Positions 27,527-36,382 of a DNA stretch of 64,000 bases are shown in pieces. A program made the position numbers and the translations under genes. The notes below the pieces were generated by a model. The model was not told where the DNA came from and made no database searches. It was given only the letters and a program-made list of their open reading frames with translations. The stretch is from RQOF01 sp964461135 (lineage in GTDB: Bacteria > Calditrichota > Calditrichia > RBG-13-44-9): positions 1 through 64,000 of the forward strand of contig CAYWTB010000016.1 of the NCBI GenBank assembly GCA_964461135.1, read 5' to 3'. Numbering within the stretch: the first letter of the stretch is position 1; every line of letters begins with the position of its first letter.

Positions 27527-30409
27527 TTATTCCTCAACACTTTCTTCCTGCGCCAATGTTTCTCCCGATTTTTGTAATACCGCTTTCATGACGGCATTAT
27601 GGAATTCTCGCCGGGCCTGGTATATTCCCTCTTTCTCACGAGTGGGATAAACCCGGTTGGTCAGAAGAATAACAGCAATTCTGCGCCGGGGATCGATCCA
27701 GATGGAGGTGCCGGTAAAACCGGTATGGCCAAAGCTTCCTTCCGAAAAATAATCACCGGCCGAGGATCCCTTCCCGGCAGGTACAGCCCATCCCAGGGCT
27801 CTTTTGCTGCCGGGAGGAATATCCTGCGGTGTCGTCCACATCCGCACAGTTTCTGCGGAAAAAATCCGGGTATGCCGGTAAATTCCCTTATTGATCAACA
27901 TCTGGGCATAATTGGAAAGATCCTCCGCCATAGAAAATAGTCCGGCATGACCAGCTACGCCCCCCAGGAAAAAGGCATTTTCATCATGGACTGTACCGTG
28001 AATCAGTCCCCGCTTCATGTTCCCACCGATTTCGGTAGGAGCAATACGGTACCTCAGACTTTCCGGCGGATTAAACAGGGTACTGGACATTCCCAGGGGA
28101 TCATATATCATTTCCCGTGCCATCTGATCCAGGGATTGCCCGGTTATGGTTTCCAGTATTTTGCCCATCAGAATAATTCCGAGATCCGAATATACCATAG
28201 AATCTCCCGGAGCAAATTTCAGAGGCAGATTATAAATATATTCTATAGCCCCGGGAGCATTCTGTGCTTTTTCCCACAGGGAATCCCATCCGGGAAGTCC
28301 GGACGAGTGCGTTAAAAGATGACGGACCTTCACGGAATCTTTCCGGCCGCCACTGAATCCGGGCAGATAGCTTTTAATCGGGATATCCAGACGCAGTTTT
28401 CTCTGATCGTAGAGATGCATCGCCACAGCAGTGGTGGAAGCCACTTTTGTCACCGAGGCTAAATCATAGATGGTTTCGCTGGTGATGGGAGGAGAATCCG
28501 CCTGGTAGGTCTGGTGGCCAAAACCCCGGGATGCAATTAGTTTACCATCATATAATACTGCTACCTGGGCTCCCGGAAATATAGAGTCCGCAATAGCTTT
28601 TTCCAGAAAATGATACGCTTCGGATAGAAAATCATCATTCAGTTCCTTCTCAACCTGCATTGGGTAAACAGGACGGGTTAATCCTTCTCCCCTTTCTGCC
28701 AGACCCGGTATGGATACCGGAATTTTAGCACGAATGGGTATTTCACCGAAAATTGCGCGCGTGGCAGCTGCTATTGCCAGCGGGTCCGCCGAATAAGCAC
28801 AGAAATAACTGCGGACCTGAGGTATCTGGCGCAGAATATAGGGAGAACCAAAAGAGACCACCGCCATGGGTTTGGCGACTTCAAAAAATTTTGTTAATAA
28901 ATTTACGGTAGTATCCGGAAGGGTTACCGAACCTTTGTAGCTACCCCAGGTCACAAATACTCCTGTAATAACAGCCCGGGAAGATTGGGCCAGGCTAATG
29001 ATTTTTTCAATTTCCTCGGCCGAAGAACGCGAGTCTATAAGCGCACTTTTTACTGCCGGTATCCGTCGGGACACCTGCCGTTCCAGCTGGTCCCGATACA
29101 TATAGCCCCATTCACGATCGGTTATGGCCACCACCAGCACACTATCCAGACGATCCGCTTTGAAAGGAATGTTGTTATTCTCGTCACGGATAAGCGTGAT
29201 GGCCGCATTGGCAATTTCTTGAGCTGTTTCCCGGTATTCCGGCCTGGAAAAAATATCTTCAAAATGTTGGACATTAAAAACAGGTTTCCTTTCCAGGCCC
29301 ATCTGTGCCTTCATTTCCAGAATCCGGCGTGTTGCTGTATCAATTCTCTCCGCTGAAATGCGCCCCTCGCGTGCGGCCTGCAACACAAAACGATAGGTTG
29401 ATTCAAAGTTGGGTGAATTCAAGACCATATCATTACCGGCATTTATGGCCATGACAGCGGCCTCACCTGACCAATAATTATTGGATATTCCTCCCATTCC
29501 CATGGCATCGGTAACCACCAATCCATGAAATCCCAGTTGGTTGCGCAGAACATCCTCAATAAAATAGGAGTCCAGGCTGGCGGGCCGTCCCTGCATCTGG
29601 GGAAAAGCGCTGTAAGTAATGTGTGCCACCATCACCATTCTAACCCCTGCATCCACTGCGGTTTTAAAAGGAACCAGTTCCACCTGATTAATACGATCAC
29701 TGCTGGCGGCTATTGTGGGTAAACCCAGGTGGGAATCCACATCGGTGTCCCCGTGTCCCGGATAATGCTTGGCGGTGGCGATCAAACCATTCTCCTGGGT
29801 ACCGCGGATAAACGCCGCTCCCAATTTTGAGACCAGTTCAGGATCCTCGCCAAAGGAGCGGGTATTAATAATGATATTCTGGGGATTATTATTTACATCC
29901 ATTACCGGAGCAAAATTCACGTGAATACCTAAAGTCCGGGCTTCTTCTGCAGTAATCTTTCCCATCTGATACGCATATTCCTCAGAGCCGGTAGCACCAA
30001 CAGCCATGTTGGGCAGGAAATAGGTACCTTCATTGATACGCATGGGCGTCCCCCACTCCATATCCGCCATGACCATCAGGGGCATATCTGCGGCAGACTG
30101 CAGTCTTTCGATATTTCGTGCCGCAGCGTACGGATCGCCCCTCCAGATAATAACGCCTCCGGCATGACATTCCTTCACATAGTCTACAAATTCTTCGAAA
30201 CGGGAGTCATTATTATTATAATAGTTGGGAGTAAAACCGAAAACCATCATCTGGCCGACTTTCTGATCCAGGGTCATGGAGCGAATCTGCTGGTCGACCC
30301 AGTCTGCCGGCCTTTCCTGCCGGATACCGGAACAGCCCGGCAGAAGCAGCAGAGCGTAGAAAATGATCAATGCAGATATCCACCTGGCCGGAATCATGAA
30401 AAGTTTCAT
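27527..30409 (-). CDS. NagZ-AmiE fusion lipoprotein (GH3 N-acetylglucosaminidase + serine amidase)
   Basis: Lipoprotein of 960 residues (lipobox LLPGC, Cys26). Residues about 35-380 form a GH3 domain of the NagZ type: KHYPGHGDTDVDSH at 214-227 carries the Asp-His acid/base dyad and VVTDAMGM carries the nucleophile (about D301). A GH3 C-terminal-like region follows to about 580. Residues about 595-950 are a class C beta-lactamase-fold domain with SVTK (S652, K655), YSD (Y740) and HTG (895-897), plus VHDENAFFLGGVAGHAGLFS, the signature of the YbbE/AmiE amidase family. In Bacillus subtilis, NagZ and AmiE are neighbouring enzymes that strip GlcNAc and peptide from muropeptides. The ATG at 30409 follows GGAAAGAG. 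It is divergent from the NagX/NamZ operon. Confidence 0.88.
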   Translation of the reverse strand: MKLFMIPARWISALIIFYALLLLPGCSGIRQERPADWVDQQIRSMTLDQKVGQMMVFGFTPNYYNNNDSRFEEFVDYVKECHAGGVIIWRGDPYAAARNIERLQSAADMPLMVMADMEWGTPMRINEGTYFLPNMAVGATGSEEYAYQMGKITAEEARTLGIHVNFAPVMDVNNNPQNIIINTRSFGEDPELVSKLGAAFIRGTQENGLIATAKHYPGHGDTDVDSHLGLPTIAASSDRINQVELVPFKTAVDAGVRMVMVAHITYSAFPQMQGRPASLDSYFIEDVLRNQLGFHGLVVTDAMGMGGISNNYWSGEAAVMAINAGNDMVLNSPNFESTYRFVLQAAREGRISAERIDTATRRILEMKAQMGLERKPVFNVQHFEDIFSRPEYRETAQEIANAAITLIRDENNNIPFKADRLDSVLVVAITDREWGYMYRDQLERQVSRRIPAVKSALIDSRSSAEEIEKIISLAQSSRAVITGVFVTWGSYKGSVTLPDTTVNLLTKFFEVAKPMAVVSFGSPYILRQIPQVRSYFCAYSADPLAIAAATRAIFGEIPIRAKIPVSIPGLAERGEGLTRPVYPMQVEKELNDDFLSEAYHFLEKAIADSIFPGAQVAVLYDGKLIASRGFGHQTYQADSPPITSETIYDLASVTKVASTTAVAMHLYDQRKLRLDIPIKSYLPGFSGGRKDSVKVRHLLTHSSGLPGWDSLWEKAQNAPGAIEYIYNLPLKFAPGDSMVYSDLGIILMGKILETITGQSLDQMAREMIYDPLGMSSTLFNPPESLRYRIAPTEIGGNMKRGLIHGTVHDENAFFLGGVAGHAGLFSMAEDLSNYAQMLINKGIYRHTRIFSAETVRMWTTPQDIPPGSKRALGWAVPAGKGSSAGDYFSEGSFGHTGFTGTSIWIDPRRRIAVILLTNRVYPTREKEGIYQARREFHNAVMKAVLQKSGETLAQEESVEE

Positions 30410-31027
30410 AATCTCTTTCCTACCTACTGGATTCAAGGTACTTCAGAAATATTTATCTGTTTGACAGGACAATTTTAGAAAAATGATGGTGAATTCAACT
30501 CTATGTGCGTTATAAACATATGATTTTGAAGCCATTCAATAATTATTTTCCCGTCATTATGGATATGTTTAAGATTCGTCCCTGAATCTGCATTAAAATT
30601 AAGGGTTGAGACGAAATTTTCTACATTTTTTTTAACTATATATGATACTAAATTAGCAGAAAAGTATGAGAATTAACCCTAACTCTGGAAATTTTAGTCT
30701 TCTTCGCATCAGTATACACTCAAAAAAGACGGAACAACAGGTCTGGCAATCATAATATCATTCAAGAAATCCGGATTATCAAACAGTAAATTGCCGCCCT
30801 TTATATAAGTCTTACTGAGTAAAAAATTTTCACCCGGGGGACGATCCCGCAATAAATGTTAAAATAATTGGCATATTTGCCGGATTAATACTGGAATAAT
30901 TAATTTTTTTTTGCTATCTATTTGAGAATATTTGTAATTTTGCCGGACAGCGGAATTTGAACCTGGACAAAAACACAGAGTAAATCTGATCATCTAAGTA
31001 TAATCATCTATTATAGAAAGGTGTGTT
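30410..31027. other. Divergent intergenic region of the muropeptide island
   Basis: This is 618 AT-rich bases between the divergent NagZ-AmiE and NagX genes. No gene is seen. It must hold both promoters; one candidate for the rightward promoter is listed separately. No clear operator palindrome was found. Confidence 0.4.
30910..30942 (+). promoter_or_regulatory. Candidate Bacteroidetes-type promoter of the NagX operon
   Basis: TTTG at 30910-30913 and TAATTTTG at 30935-30942 are separated by 21 bases. This fits the Bacteroidetes housekeeping consensus (TTTG, 19-21 bases, TAnnTTTG) and would give a leader of about 75 bases. The stretch is AT-rich, so a chance match is possible, and whether this organism uses that consensus is unknown. 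Confidence 0.35.
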
Positions 31028-32128
31028 ATGCAAAACCGTTTAACATCTCTGGATGCTTTTCGCGGTATCACGATTGCCGGAATGATTCTGGTAAACAACC
31101 CGGGAAGCTGGTCTCATATTTATTCTCCGCTGGGCCATGCCAGCTGGCATGGGTGGACACCTACTGATCTTATCTTTCCATTTTTCCTGTTCATCGTGGG
31201 AGTAGCTATTACCCTGTCACAGAAAAAACAGCTCTCTCAACACGATCGAAAATATTTGTATTTAAAGATTTTGAGAAGGACTCTGATCATTTTTGCCCTG
31301 GGAATTGTTTTGAATGCTATTCCAATATCCAGAATTCCTCATCTGCGAATCCCCGGCGTCCTGCAGCGAATTGCCATAGTCTATGGAATTTCTGCAGTGA
31401 TTGCCATGAATACCAATTTTAAAGTCCAGGCCTGGATTACCGCTGGCATTCTACTGCTTTACTGGGGACTAATGAAGCTTATTCCCGTACCGGGATACGG
31501 AGCGGGTGATCTGAGTGTGGAAGGTAATCTGGCCGCTTTTGTGGACAGTCATCTTCTGCACGGTCATATGTGGAAAGCCACCTGGGATCCGGAAGGAATC
31601 CTGAGCACCATACCGGCGGTTGCCACTGCTTTATCCGGCATATTGACCGGACATCTGCTGCAAATGAAGAAAGAGAGGTCGGAAATTGCCGGCTGGATGT
31701 TTGTGATTGGCTGGATGGCCATCGTGGTGGGATTATTCTGGAGCATTGTATTCCCCATCAATAAATCTCTGTGGACCAGTTCTTATGTGGTATTCACCTC
31801 CGGTGCCGCCCTGCAATTCCTGGGCTTCTGTTACTGGCTGATCGATGTAAAAGGAATACAGAAATGGGCATATCCGGCCATTGTTTACGGAATGAATGCT
31901 ATTGCAGTGTTTGTGTTGTCGGGTCTGCTGGCGAAATTTCTGGCGTATACTAAACTTACCGGACCGGACGGTAATCCGATATCGTTGCAGAACTGGATAT
32001 ATAACAATATTTTTGCCAGCTGGGCCAGTCCCATCAATGCCTCACTGTTATTTGCCATTGTAACTGTTCTCTTCTGGCTGGGAATGATGATGATTTTGTA
32101 TCAAAAGAAAATTTTTATAAAAATTTGA
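31028..32128 (+). CDS. NagX-like membrane acyltransferase (DUF5009 / heparan-alpha-glucosaminide N-acetyltransferase family)
   Basis: The 366-residue polytopic inner-membrane protein has about ten hydrophobic segments. The N-terminus MQNRLTSLDAFRGITIAGMI with NPGSW, GHASWHGWTPTDLIFPFFLF and FIVGVAI is the family hallmark (COG4299). Human HGSNAT acetylates terminal glucosamine across a membrane. Bacterial NagX genes sit in GlcNAc or MurNAc utilisation clusters and are thought to assist amino-sugar handling at the inner membrane. AAAGGTG precedes the ATG. It is the first gene of a plus-strand operon leading to a NamZ-like gene. Its stop lies within the start of an orphan secretion-signal fragment. 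Confidence 0.85.
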   Translation: MQNRLTSLDAFRGITIAGMILVNNPGSWSHIYSPLGHASWHGWTPTDLIFPFFLFIVGVAITLSQKKQLSQHDRKYLYLKILRRTLIIFALGIVLNAIPISRIPHLRIPGVLQRIAIVYGISAVIAMNTNFKVQAWITAGILLLYWGLMKLIPVPGYGAGDLSVEGNLAAFVDSHLLHGHMWKATWDPEGILSTIPAVATALSGILTGHLLQMKKERSEIAGWMFVIGWMAIVVGLFWSIVFPINKSLWTSSYVVFTSGAALQFLGFCYWLIDVKGIQKWAYPAIVYGMNAIAVFVLSGLLAKFLAYTKLTGPDGNPISLQNWIYNNIFASWASPINASLLFAIVTVLFWLGMMMILYQKKIFIKI

Positions 32129-32375
32129 AAGCATTTTTTTTGATATCCCGGTAAACCACAGCATTCCATTGACTTGCCGGGTAAATATTTCTATTTTTAA
32201 TTTGCTGGGTCAGAAAGTTAAAACGCTGGTCAAAAATAGACAATCCCCGGGAAAATACCGGGTCTTTTGGGACGGTACAAATCAGGAAGGTCACAAGATC
32301 GCCACAGGCGTGTATATATATAAGCTGGAAACGGACCACTTTACCCAATTCCGCAAGATGCTATTAATCCGATGA
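32121..32375 (+). pseudogene. Orphan T9SS C-terminal domain fragment (remnant cargo gene)
   Basis: In a different frame from the NagX gene, codons open at 32121 read as the last 80 or so residues of a type A sorting domain: FFDIP, then VNISIFNLLGQKVKTL, GTNQEGHKIATGVYIYKL and a terminal RKMLLIR. Only the NYPNPFNP start of the domain and the whole upstream protein are missing. The frame is closed by a stop at 32118-32120. The first ATG or TTG codons inside it have no good ribosome-binding site. It is best read as the stump of a secreted-protein gene whose 5' part was lost or replaced, with the junction at the NagX stop. Confidence 0.7.
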
Positions 32376-32416
32376 TTTTTTAAATAAAAATGATACATTA
32401 AAAACTGGTGGGCAGG

Positions 32417-33670
32417 ATGAAGATTAAAACCGTGATTTTTCTCTTATGGTTTATGTTGGTGGTTATCAGTAATTGCTCGGTGGAAACACAAAAACAGGAG
32501 GTGGTCAGCACCGGCCTGGACAATATCGGAATTGACTACGGCTTTCTGAAACACAGAAAGGTGGGAATTGTAGCCAACCATACCGCCTATGATTCACAGG
32601 GCAGGTTTATTACAGAGGTATTTCGCTCTTTGAAAGATGTTAAAATTACTGCACTTTTCGGTCCGGAGCACGGGTTCCGGGGCATGGCGGAAGCGGGTGC
32701 CGGGGTGGATACGGGATACGATTCTTCCCTGAATATACCGGTCTACAGTTTATACGGTAAAACCAGGAAACCCACTCCGGAGATGCTGCAGGATGTGGAT
32801 GTACTGGTATTTGATATCCAGGATATCGGTGCACGCTATTATACCTATATCTCTACCATGGCCCTGGCCATGGAGGCGGCCGCGGAACTGGGAATCCCAT
32901 ATGTGGTACTGGACCGCCCCAATCCCATTACCGGGATGGCAGTGGAGGGGAATGTGGTGGATACCGCCTATGCCAGTTTTGTGGGATTGTTTCCCATCGC
33001 AGTCCGTCATGGCATGACGGTGGGAGAACTGGCCATGATGTTTAACGGTGAAGGATGGCTGAAGGATGGTATAAAGGCAGACCTGACCGTAATTCCCATG
33101 AAAAACTGGAAGAGGCGAGACTGGTATGATCAAACCGGTTTGAAATTCATAGCCCCTTCGCCTAATATGCCAAATCTGGCTGCTGCTACCGTATACCCCG
33201 GTATTTGCCTGCTGGAAGGGACCAACCTGTCCGCCGGACGGGGCACGTCTGCCCCTTTCCAGAATTTTGGCGCACCGTGGATAAAAGGTCCGGCACTGGC
33301 TGAAGCATTGAATAAACTGAATCTGAATGGTATAAGTTTTAAGGATACCTCGTTTACACCGGAAGCCGTTCCAGGAACGGCCGACAATCCCAAATACCGG
33401 GACCAGTTATGTTCGGGCATCAGGTTAAAAATCACTGACCGAAACGGCTTTGAGCCTTTTTATACGGGCCTGCAAATAAGTCAGACACTTCTTCAGCAAT
33501 ATCCGGATAGTTTTAAATTTCGTCCACCTCATTTTGACCGTCTGTGTGGCACTGATTCCATTCGTAAAGCCCTGATGGAGGGTACTTCTGTTACTGAGAT
33601 CCGGGATAACTGGCAGCCGGAATTATCGGAATTTAAGACTATCAGAAAAAAGTATCTGCTGTATGAATAA
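32417..33670 (+). CDS. NamZ-like exo-beta-N-acetylmuramidase lipoprotein (DUF1343)
   Basis: The protein is about 417 residues. It has a lipoprotein signal peptide with lipobox VISNC (Cys20), then a DUF1343 domain: VGIVANHTAYDSQGR, LFGPEHGFRG (holding the conserved Glu of the family), DVLVFDIQDIGARYYTY, VVLDRPNPITG, PSPNMPNL and EGTNLSAGRGT. Founding members NamZ of Bacillus subtilis and Tannerella forsythia release MurNAc from the non-reducing end of peptide-free glycan, after NagZ and AmiE action. The ATG at 32417 follows GGTGGG; a GTG at 32408 is possible. Its stop overlaps the next start by 8 bases. Pairing with the divergent NagZ-AmiE gene reproduces the Bacillus namZ-nagZ-amiE enzyme set. 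Confidence 0.88.
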   Translation: MKIKTVIFLLWFMLVVISNCSVETQKQEVVSTGLDNIGIDYGFLKHRKVGIVANHTAYDSQGRFITEVFRSLKDVKITALFGPEHGFRGMAEAGAGVDTGYDSSLNIPVYSLYGKTRKPTPEMLQDVDVLVFDIQDIGARYYTYISTMALAMEAAAELGIPYVVLDRPNPITGMAVEGNVVDTAYASFVGLFPIAVRHGMTVGELAMMFNGEGWLKDGIKADLTVIPMKNWKRRDWYDQTGLKFIAPSPNMPNLAAATVYPGICLLEGTNLSAGRGTSAPFQNFGAPWIKGPALAEALNKLNLNGISFKDTSFTPEAVPGTADNPKYRDQLCSGIRLKITDRNGFEPFYTGLQISQTLLQQYPDSFKFRPPHFDRLCGTDSIRKALMEGTSVTEIRDNWQPELSEFKTIRKKYLLYE

Positions 33671-34658
33671 GCGACGATTCGGGCATACGGATTTACAGGT
33701 AAGCGAGGTTGGTTTTGGTGCCTGGGCCATTGGTGGCCCGTTCCAGGCCGGAGATATTCCTCTTGGCTGGGGAAAAACCGACGATGAGGAATCCTGTAAA
33801 GCACTTAAGACAGCTGTGGATCGAGGAGTAAATTTCATTGATACCGCCGATTTCTATGGTCTTGGTCATTCCGAAACACTCATCGGAAAAACTTTTGGAA
33901 ATAACCGTGACATAATCATTGCCAGTAAAGTGGGTCATCGCCTGGGTGAGGATGGTTCTATCGTGTTCGATTATTCTAAAGATTATATCATGGGAGCCTG
34001 CGAGGCCAGTCTGAAACGACTGAAGCGTAATTCCATTGATTTGTATCAGTTACATACTGCCAGAGTATCACATCTCCGGCAGGGTGATTGTTTGATGGCC
34101 ATGGAAACATTGCAGAAGGCCGGTAAAATACGCTACTGGGGGACATCGCTTAATACCTACAATCCGTTTCCCGAGGCGGAGCATGCGCTGGAGAATAATC
34201 TGGGTTACGGCTTTCAACTGGCTCTCAATATTATCAATCAGCGTGCCCTGCCTATTCTGAAGGACGCTTTGGAAAGCGGATTTGGTATTATTGCCCGCAT
34301 GCCACTACAATTTGGTTTGCTCAGCGGAAAATTCAGCACAGAGACGACTTTCAGTGAAAACGACCACCGGCATTTCAGACTGAGACCTCCGGTTATGGAA
34401 AAGGCTCTGAATGATCTTAAACCGGTTTGGAAAATGGCTGATAAATATGGAATCTCGCCCGTTCAGTTGAGTTTAAGCTTTATACTCAGCTTTCCGGAAG
34501 TCTCAACCGTGATCCCGGGTATCCGAACGGTTGATCAGGCCAACGAAAATTCCACCGGAATTGTAAAGCTGGAACGGGAAGACCGGGTCTATCTTCTTGA
34601 ATATTATGATGAACGTCTGAAGAAACTGCTGGAAATGATGGAACAGAAGGAAGGATGA
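33663..34658 (+). CDS. Aldo/keto reductase
   Basis: The 331-residue cytoplasmic NADPH-dependent oxidoreductase begins MNKRRFGHTDLQVSEVGFGA. It has DRGVNFIDTADFYG (catalytic Asp and Tyr region), IIIASKVG (catalytic Lys), SIDLYQLH (His) and VSTVIPGIRTVDQANEN (cofactor-binding C-terminus), so all four AKR catalytic residues are present. It overlaps the NamZ gene by 8 bases and is therefore translationally coupled. A role on an amino-sugar or lactate-type product of MurNAc breakdown is possible, but nothing in the sequence names the substrate. Confidence 0.85.
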   Translation: MNKRRFGHTDLQVSEVGFGAWAIGGPFQAGDIPLGWGKTDDEESCKALKTAVDRGVNFIDTADFYGLGHSETLIGKTFGNNRDIIIASKVGHRLGEDGSIVFDYSKDYIMGACEASLKRLKRNSIDLYQLHTARVSHLRQGDCLMAMETLQKAGKIRYWGTSLNTYNPFPEAEHALENNLGYGFQLALNIINQRALPILKDALESGFGIIARMPLQFGLLSGKFSTETTFSENDHRHFRLRPPVMEKALNDLKPVWKMADKYGISPVQLSLSFILSFPEVSTVIPGIRTVDQANENSTGIVKLEREDRVYLLEYYDERLKKLLEMMEQKEG

Positions 34659-34661
34659 ATC

Positions 34662-34765
34662 GGCAGAAAGCTGAAAGCAGAGAGCAGAAAGCAGTAGGCA
34701 GAAAAGCTCAAGGCCCAAGGCTAAAGGATAAGGGACAACAGACAAGGGAAATAGGATAAGTTGGC
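34662..34765. repeat. Purine-rich degenerate short-word repeat
   Basis: Successive words such as GCAGAAAGCTGAAAGCAGAG, GCAGTAGGCAGAAA, AAGGCCCAAGGCTAAAGGAT and AAGGGACAACAGACAAGGGA fill the gap between the aldo/keto reductase and the pRiA4b-like gene. No period is exact. Confidence 0.55.
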
Positions 34766-34821
34766 AGTTACAAACATCCAGTAACCAGCATCTTGAAAAA
34801 ATAATCAGAAGGAAGGTTAAC

Positions 34822-35289
34822 ATGTTTGTTTATTCATTTAAGGTTGCCCTTGATTACAATAAACGTATATACCGAATTATTGACATATTGGGAAATCAAA
34901 CTCTGGATGATTTTCATGGTATAATTTTTCACGCATTCAACAGGTATGATCAACATTTATATGCTTTTTATATCACCAAAACAGCAACGAAAAGTCTTAG
35001 GGCAAGAATTAACGCTACGGAATATGTTCATCCAAGCGGACTCCAGGATTTTTTTTCTTTTTATCCTGTTAAGAAGAAACATGATGCATCAAAAGCAAAA
35101 ATTGGCAACCTGAATCTGCAGATAAAAGATAAATTTTATTACTTATTTGATTTTGGGGACAGCTGGTGGCATGAAATTACCCTTGAATCCATCCGCGATA
35201 CCGCGTACACAAAAGGCTATCCCAGGATTACAAAAACATCGGGGGATTCGCCCGATCAATATCCCGAAATAGAAGATGAATTTGAGTAA
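34822..35289 (+). CDS. Plasmid pRiA4b ORF-3-like protein (PF07929)
   Basis: This is a 155-residue protein. YSFKVALDYNKRIYRII at the N-terminus, LDDFHGIIFHAFNRYDQHLY, and YYLFDFGDSWWHEITLESI near 110-128 match the PRiA4_ORF3 family, whose biochemical role is unknown and which is often found on plasmids or next to mobile DNA. AAGGAAGG lies five bases before the ATG. The gene is visibly AT-richer than its neighbours and is set apart by 163 and 241 bases of degenerate purine/pyrimidine tracts on either side. This suggests an insertion into the operon rather than a functional member of the muropeptide pathway. Confidence 0.75.
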   Translation: MFVYSFKVALDYNKRIYRIIDILGNQTLDDFHGIIFHAFNRYDQHLYAFYITKTATKSLRARINATEYVHPSGLQDFFSFYPVKKKHDASKAKIGNLNLQIKDKFYYLFDFGDSWWHEITLESIRDTAYTKGYPRITKTSGDSPDQYPEIEDEFE

Positions 35290-35324
35290 GGATGAATAAA
35301 ATTAGTGGGCAGTTGGCTGTATTT

Positions 35325-35485
35325 AAGATCAAAAAACAAAGAAAGAGCGCAAGGGTAAAGTGAAAAGGGTAAAGGCGGAAATACATGAAGAATGGGTAGG
35401 CTTGAGCCTTTAGCCTTTGTCCTTCATCTTTCATCCTTAATCCTTAATCTCGCCTTCGCGCTTTGCGCCATGCGCTATGCGGTTA
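35325..35485. repeat. Purine- then pyrimidine-rich degenerate repeat
   Basis: It starts with purine words (AAGAAAGAGCGCAAGGGTAA, AAAAGGGTAAAGG) and flips to pyrimidine words (CCTTTAGCCTTTGTCCTTCA, CATCCTTAATCCTTAATC), ending with CGCCTTCGCGCTTTGCGCCA. The pyrimidine half is partly the complement of the tract at 34662, so the two tracts frame the pRiA4b-like gene in inverted orientation. Confidence 0.5.
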
Positions 35486-35530
35486 AAGGAAAGTTTTAAA
35501 ACGATATTTTGAATAAAGCGGATAAAAGAA

Positions 35531-36382
35531 ATGGAAAAATACTGGCTGCATGAAGATGCAGTATCTTACGGTATTGTACAATATAGCGTTGTCAACATGC
35601 GAGCCCAATCGGTGTTTCAATCGGAACTGGTCAATCAGGTTCTGCTGGGAACCATCGTGCCTGTGCTGGATAAGCGCGATGAGTTTTATTTGATCCGGAA
35701 CTGGGATGGATACCAGGGCTGGATCAGCCGGCATGGGCTGGTACCGGGTGACAAAAAACTGGCTGAACGCTGGTTAAAATCCCAACAGGTTATGGTCAGA
35801 GAGAATTACGGGGTAGTTTATTCACAACCACAGGATGAATCGGACATCATCACCGATCTGGTGCCCTGTGCTGTTCTAAGGAAGACCGGCGTAATTGAAG
35901 GTTATGTAACCATTGAAATGCCTGACGGACAGGCCGGTTATGTAAAAAAGGAAATCCTGATTGATAAAGACCAGCAGGAAAAAATAGAGATATCCGGTAA
36001 AAAAATCATCCGGCAGGCACGAAAATTTCTGGGAATCCCCTATCTTTGGGGCGGTAATTCCAGCAAGGGATTTGATTGTTCGGGCTTGGTACAAACCGTT
36101 TTCCGTTTATTGAATGTTGAACTGCCGCGTGATTCTGGCCCCATGTCCCGCATAGGTGAAACTATTCTCCTGGAAGGAGGACCTGATAATTTTAAAGTGG
36201 GAGATCTGCTCTTTTTCGGTAAATCCGTGAAGCGTATCAATCATGTGGCAATTTACATAGGAGAAGGTTTCTATATTCATTCCCGCGGTAAGGTGGGAAT
36301 TAACAGTCTGATCCCGGATCATCCCCTCTACAATGACTACCTCAGATCACTCTTTGTGAAGGTTCAGCGGGTGACGTCTTAA
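35531..36382 (+). CDS. SH3b + NlpC/P60 endopeptidase (YkfC / dipeptidyl-peptidase VI type)
   Basis: The 283-residue protein has no signal peptide, so it is probably cytoplasmic. Two SH3b-like regions (about 15-75 and 85-145) precede an NlpC/P60 domain (about 157-280) with the catalytic Cys183 in FDCSGLVQ, His238 in INHVAIYIG and a third His250 in YIHSRGKVGINS. This arrangement matches YkfC and dipeptidyl-peptidase VI, which cleave the gamma-D-Glu-L-diamino-acid bond of free wall peptides bearing N-terminal L-Ala. It would process the peptide released by the AmiE-type amidase. It is the last gene of the plus-strand cluster; the ribosome-binding site is weak. Confidence 0.85.
   Translation: MEKYWLHEDAVSYGIVQYSVVNMRAQSVFQSELVNQVLLGTIVPVLDKRDEFYLIRNWDGYQGWISRHGLVPGDKKLAERWLKSQQVMVRENYGVVYSQPQDESDIITDLVPCAVLRKTGVIEGYVTIEMPDGQAGYVKKEILIDKDQQEKIEISGKKIIRQARKFLGIPYLWGGNSSKGFDCSGLVQTVFRLLNVELPRDSGPMSRIGETILLEGGPDNFKVGDLLFFGKSVKRINHVAIYIGEGFYIHSRGKVGINSLIPDHPLYNDYLRSLFVKVQRVTS

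Noticed and set aside
31028..32375. NagX and the T9SS fragment as one protein joined by a programmed frameshift.
   Set aside because: NagX is an inner-membrane protein and would not use an outer-membrane secretion signal; no obvious slippery site with downstream structure was seen at the junction, so a relic is simpler.
34662..35485. Possible CRISPR array or true tandem repeat around the pRiA4b-like gene.
   Set aside because: The words are degenerate, with no fixed repeat length, no regular spacers and no cas genes.
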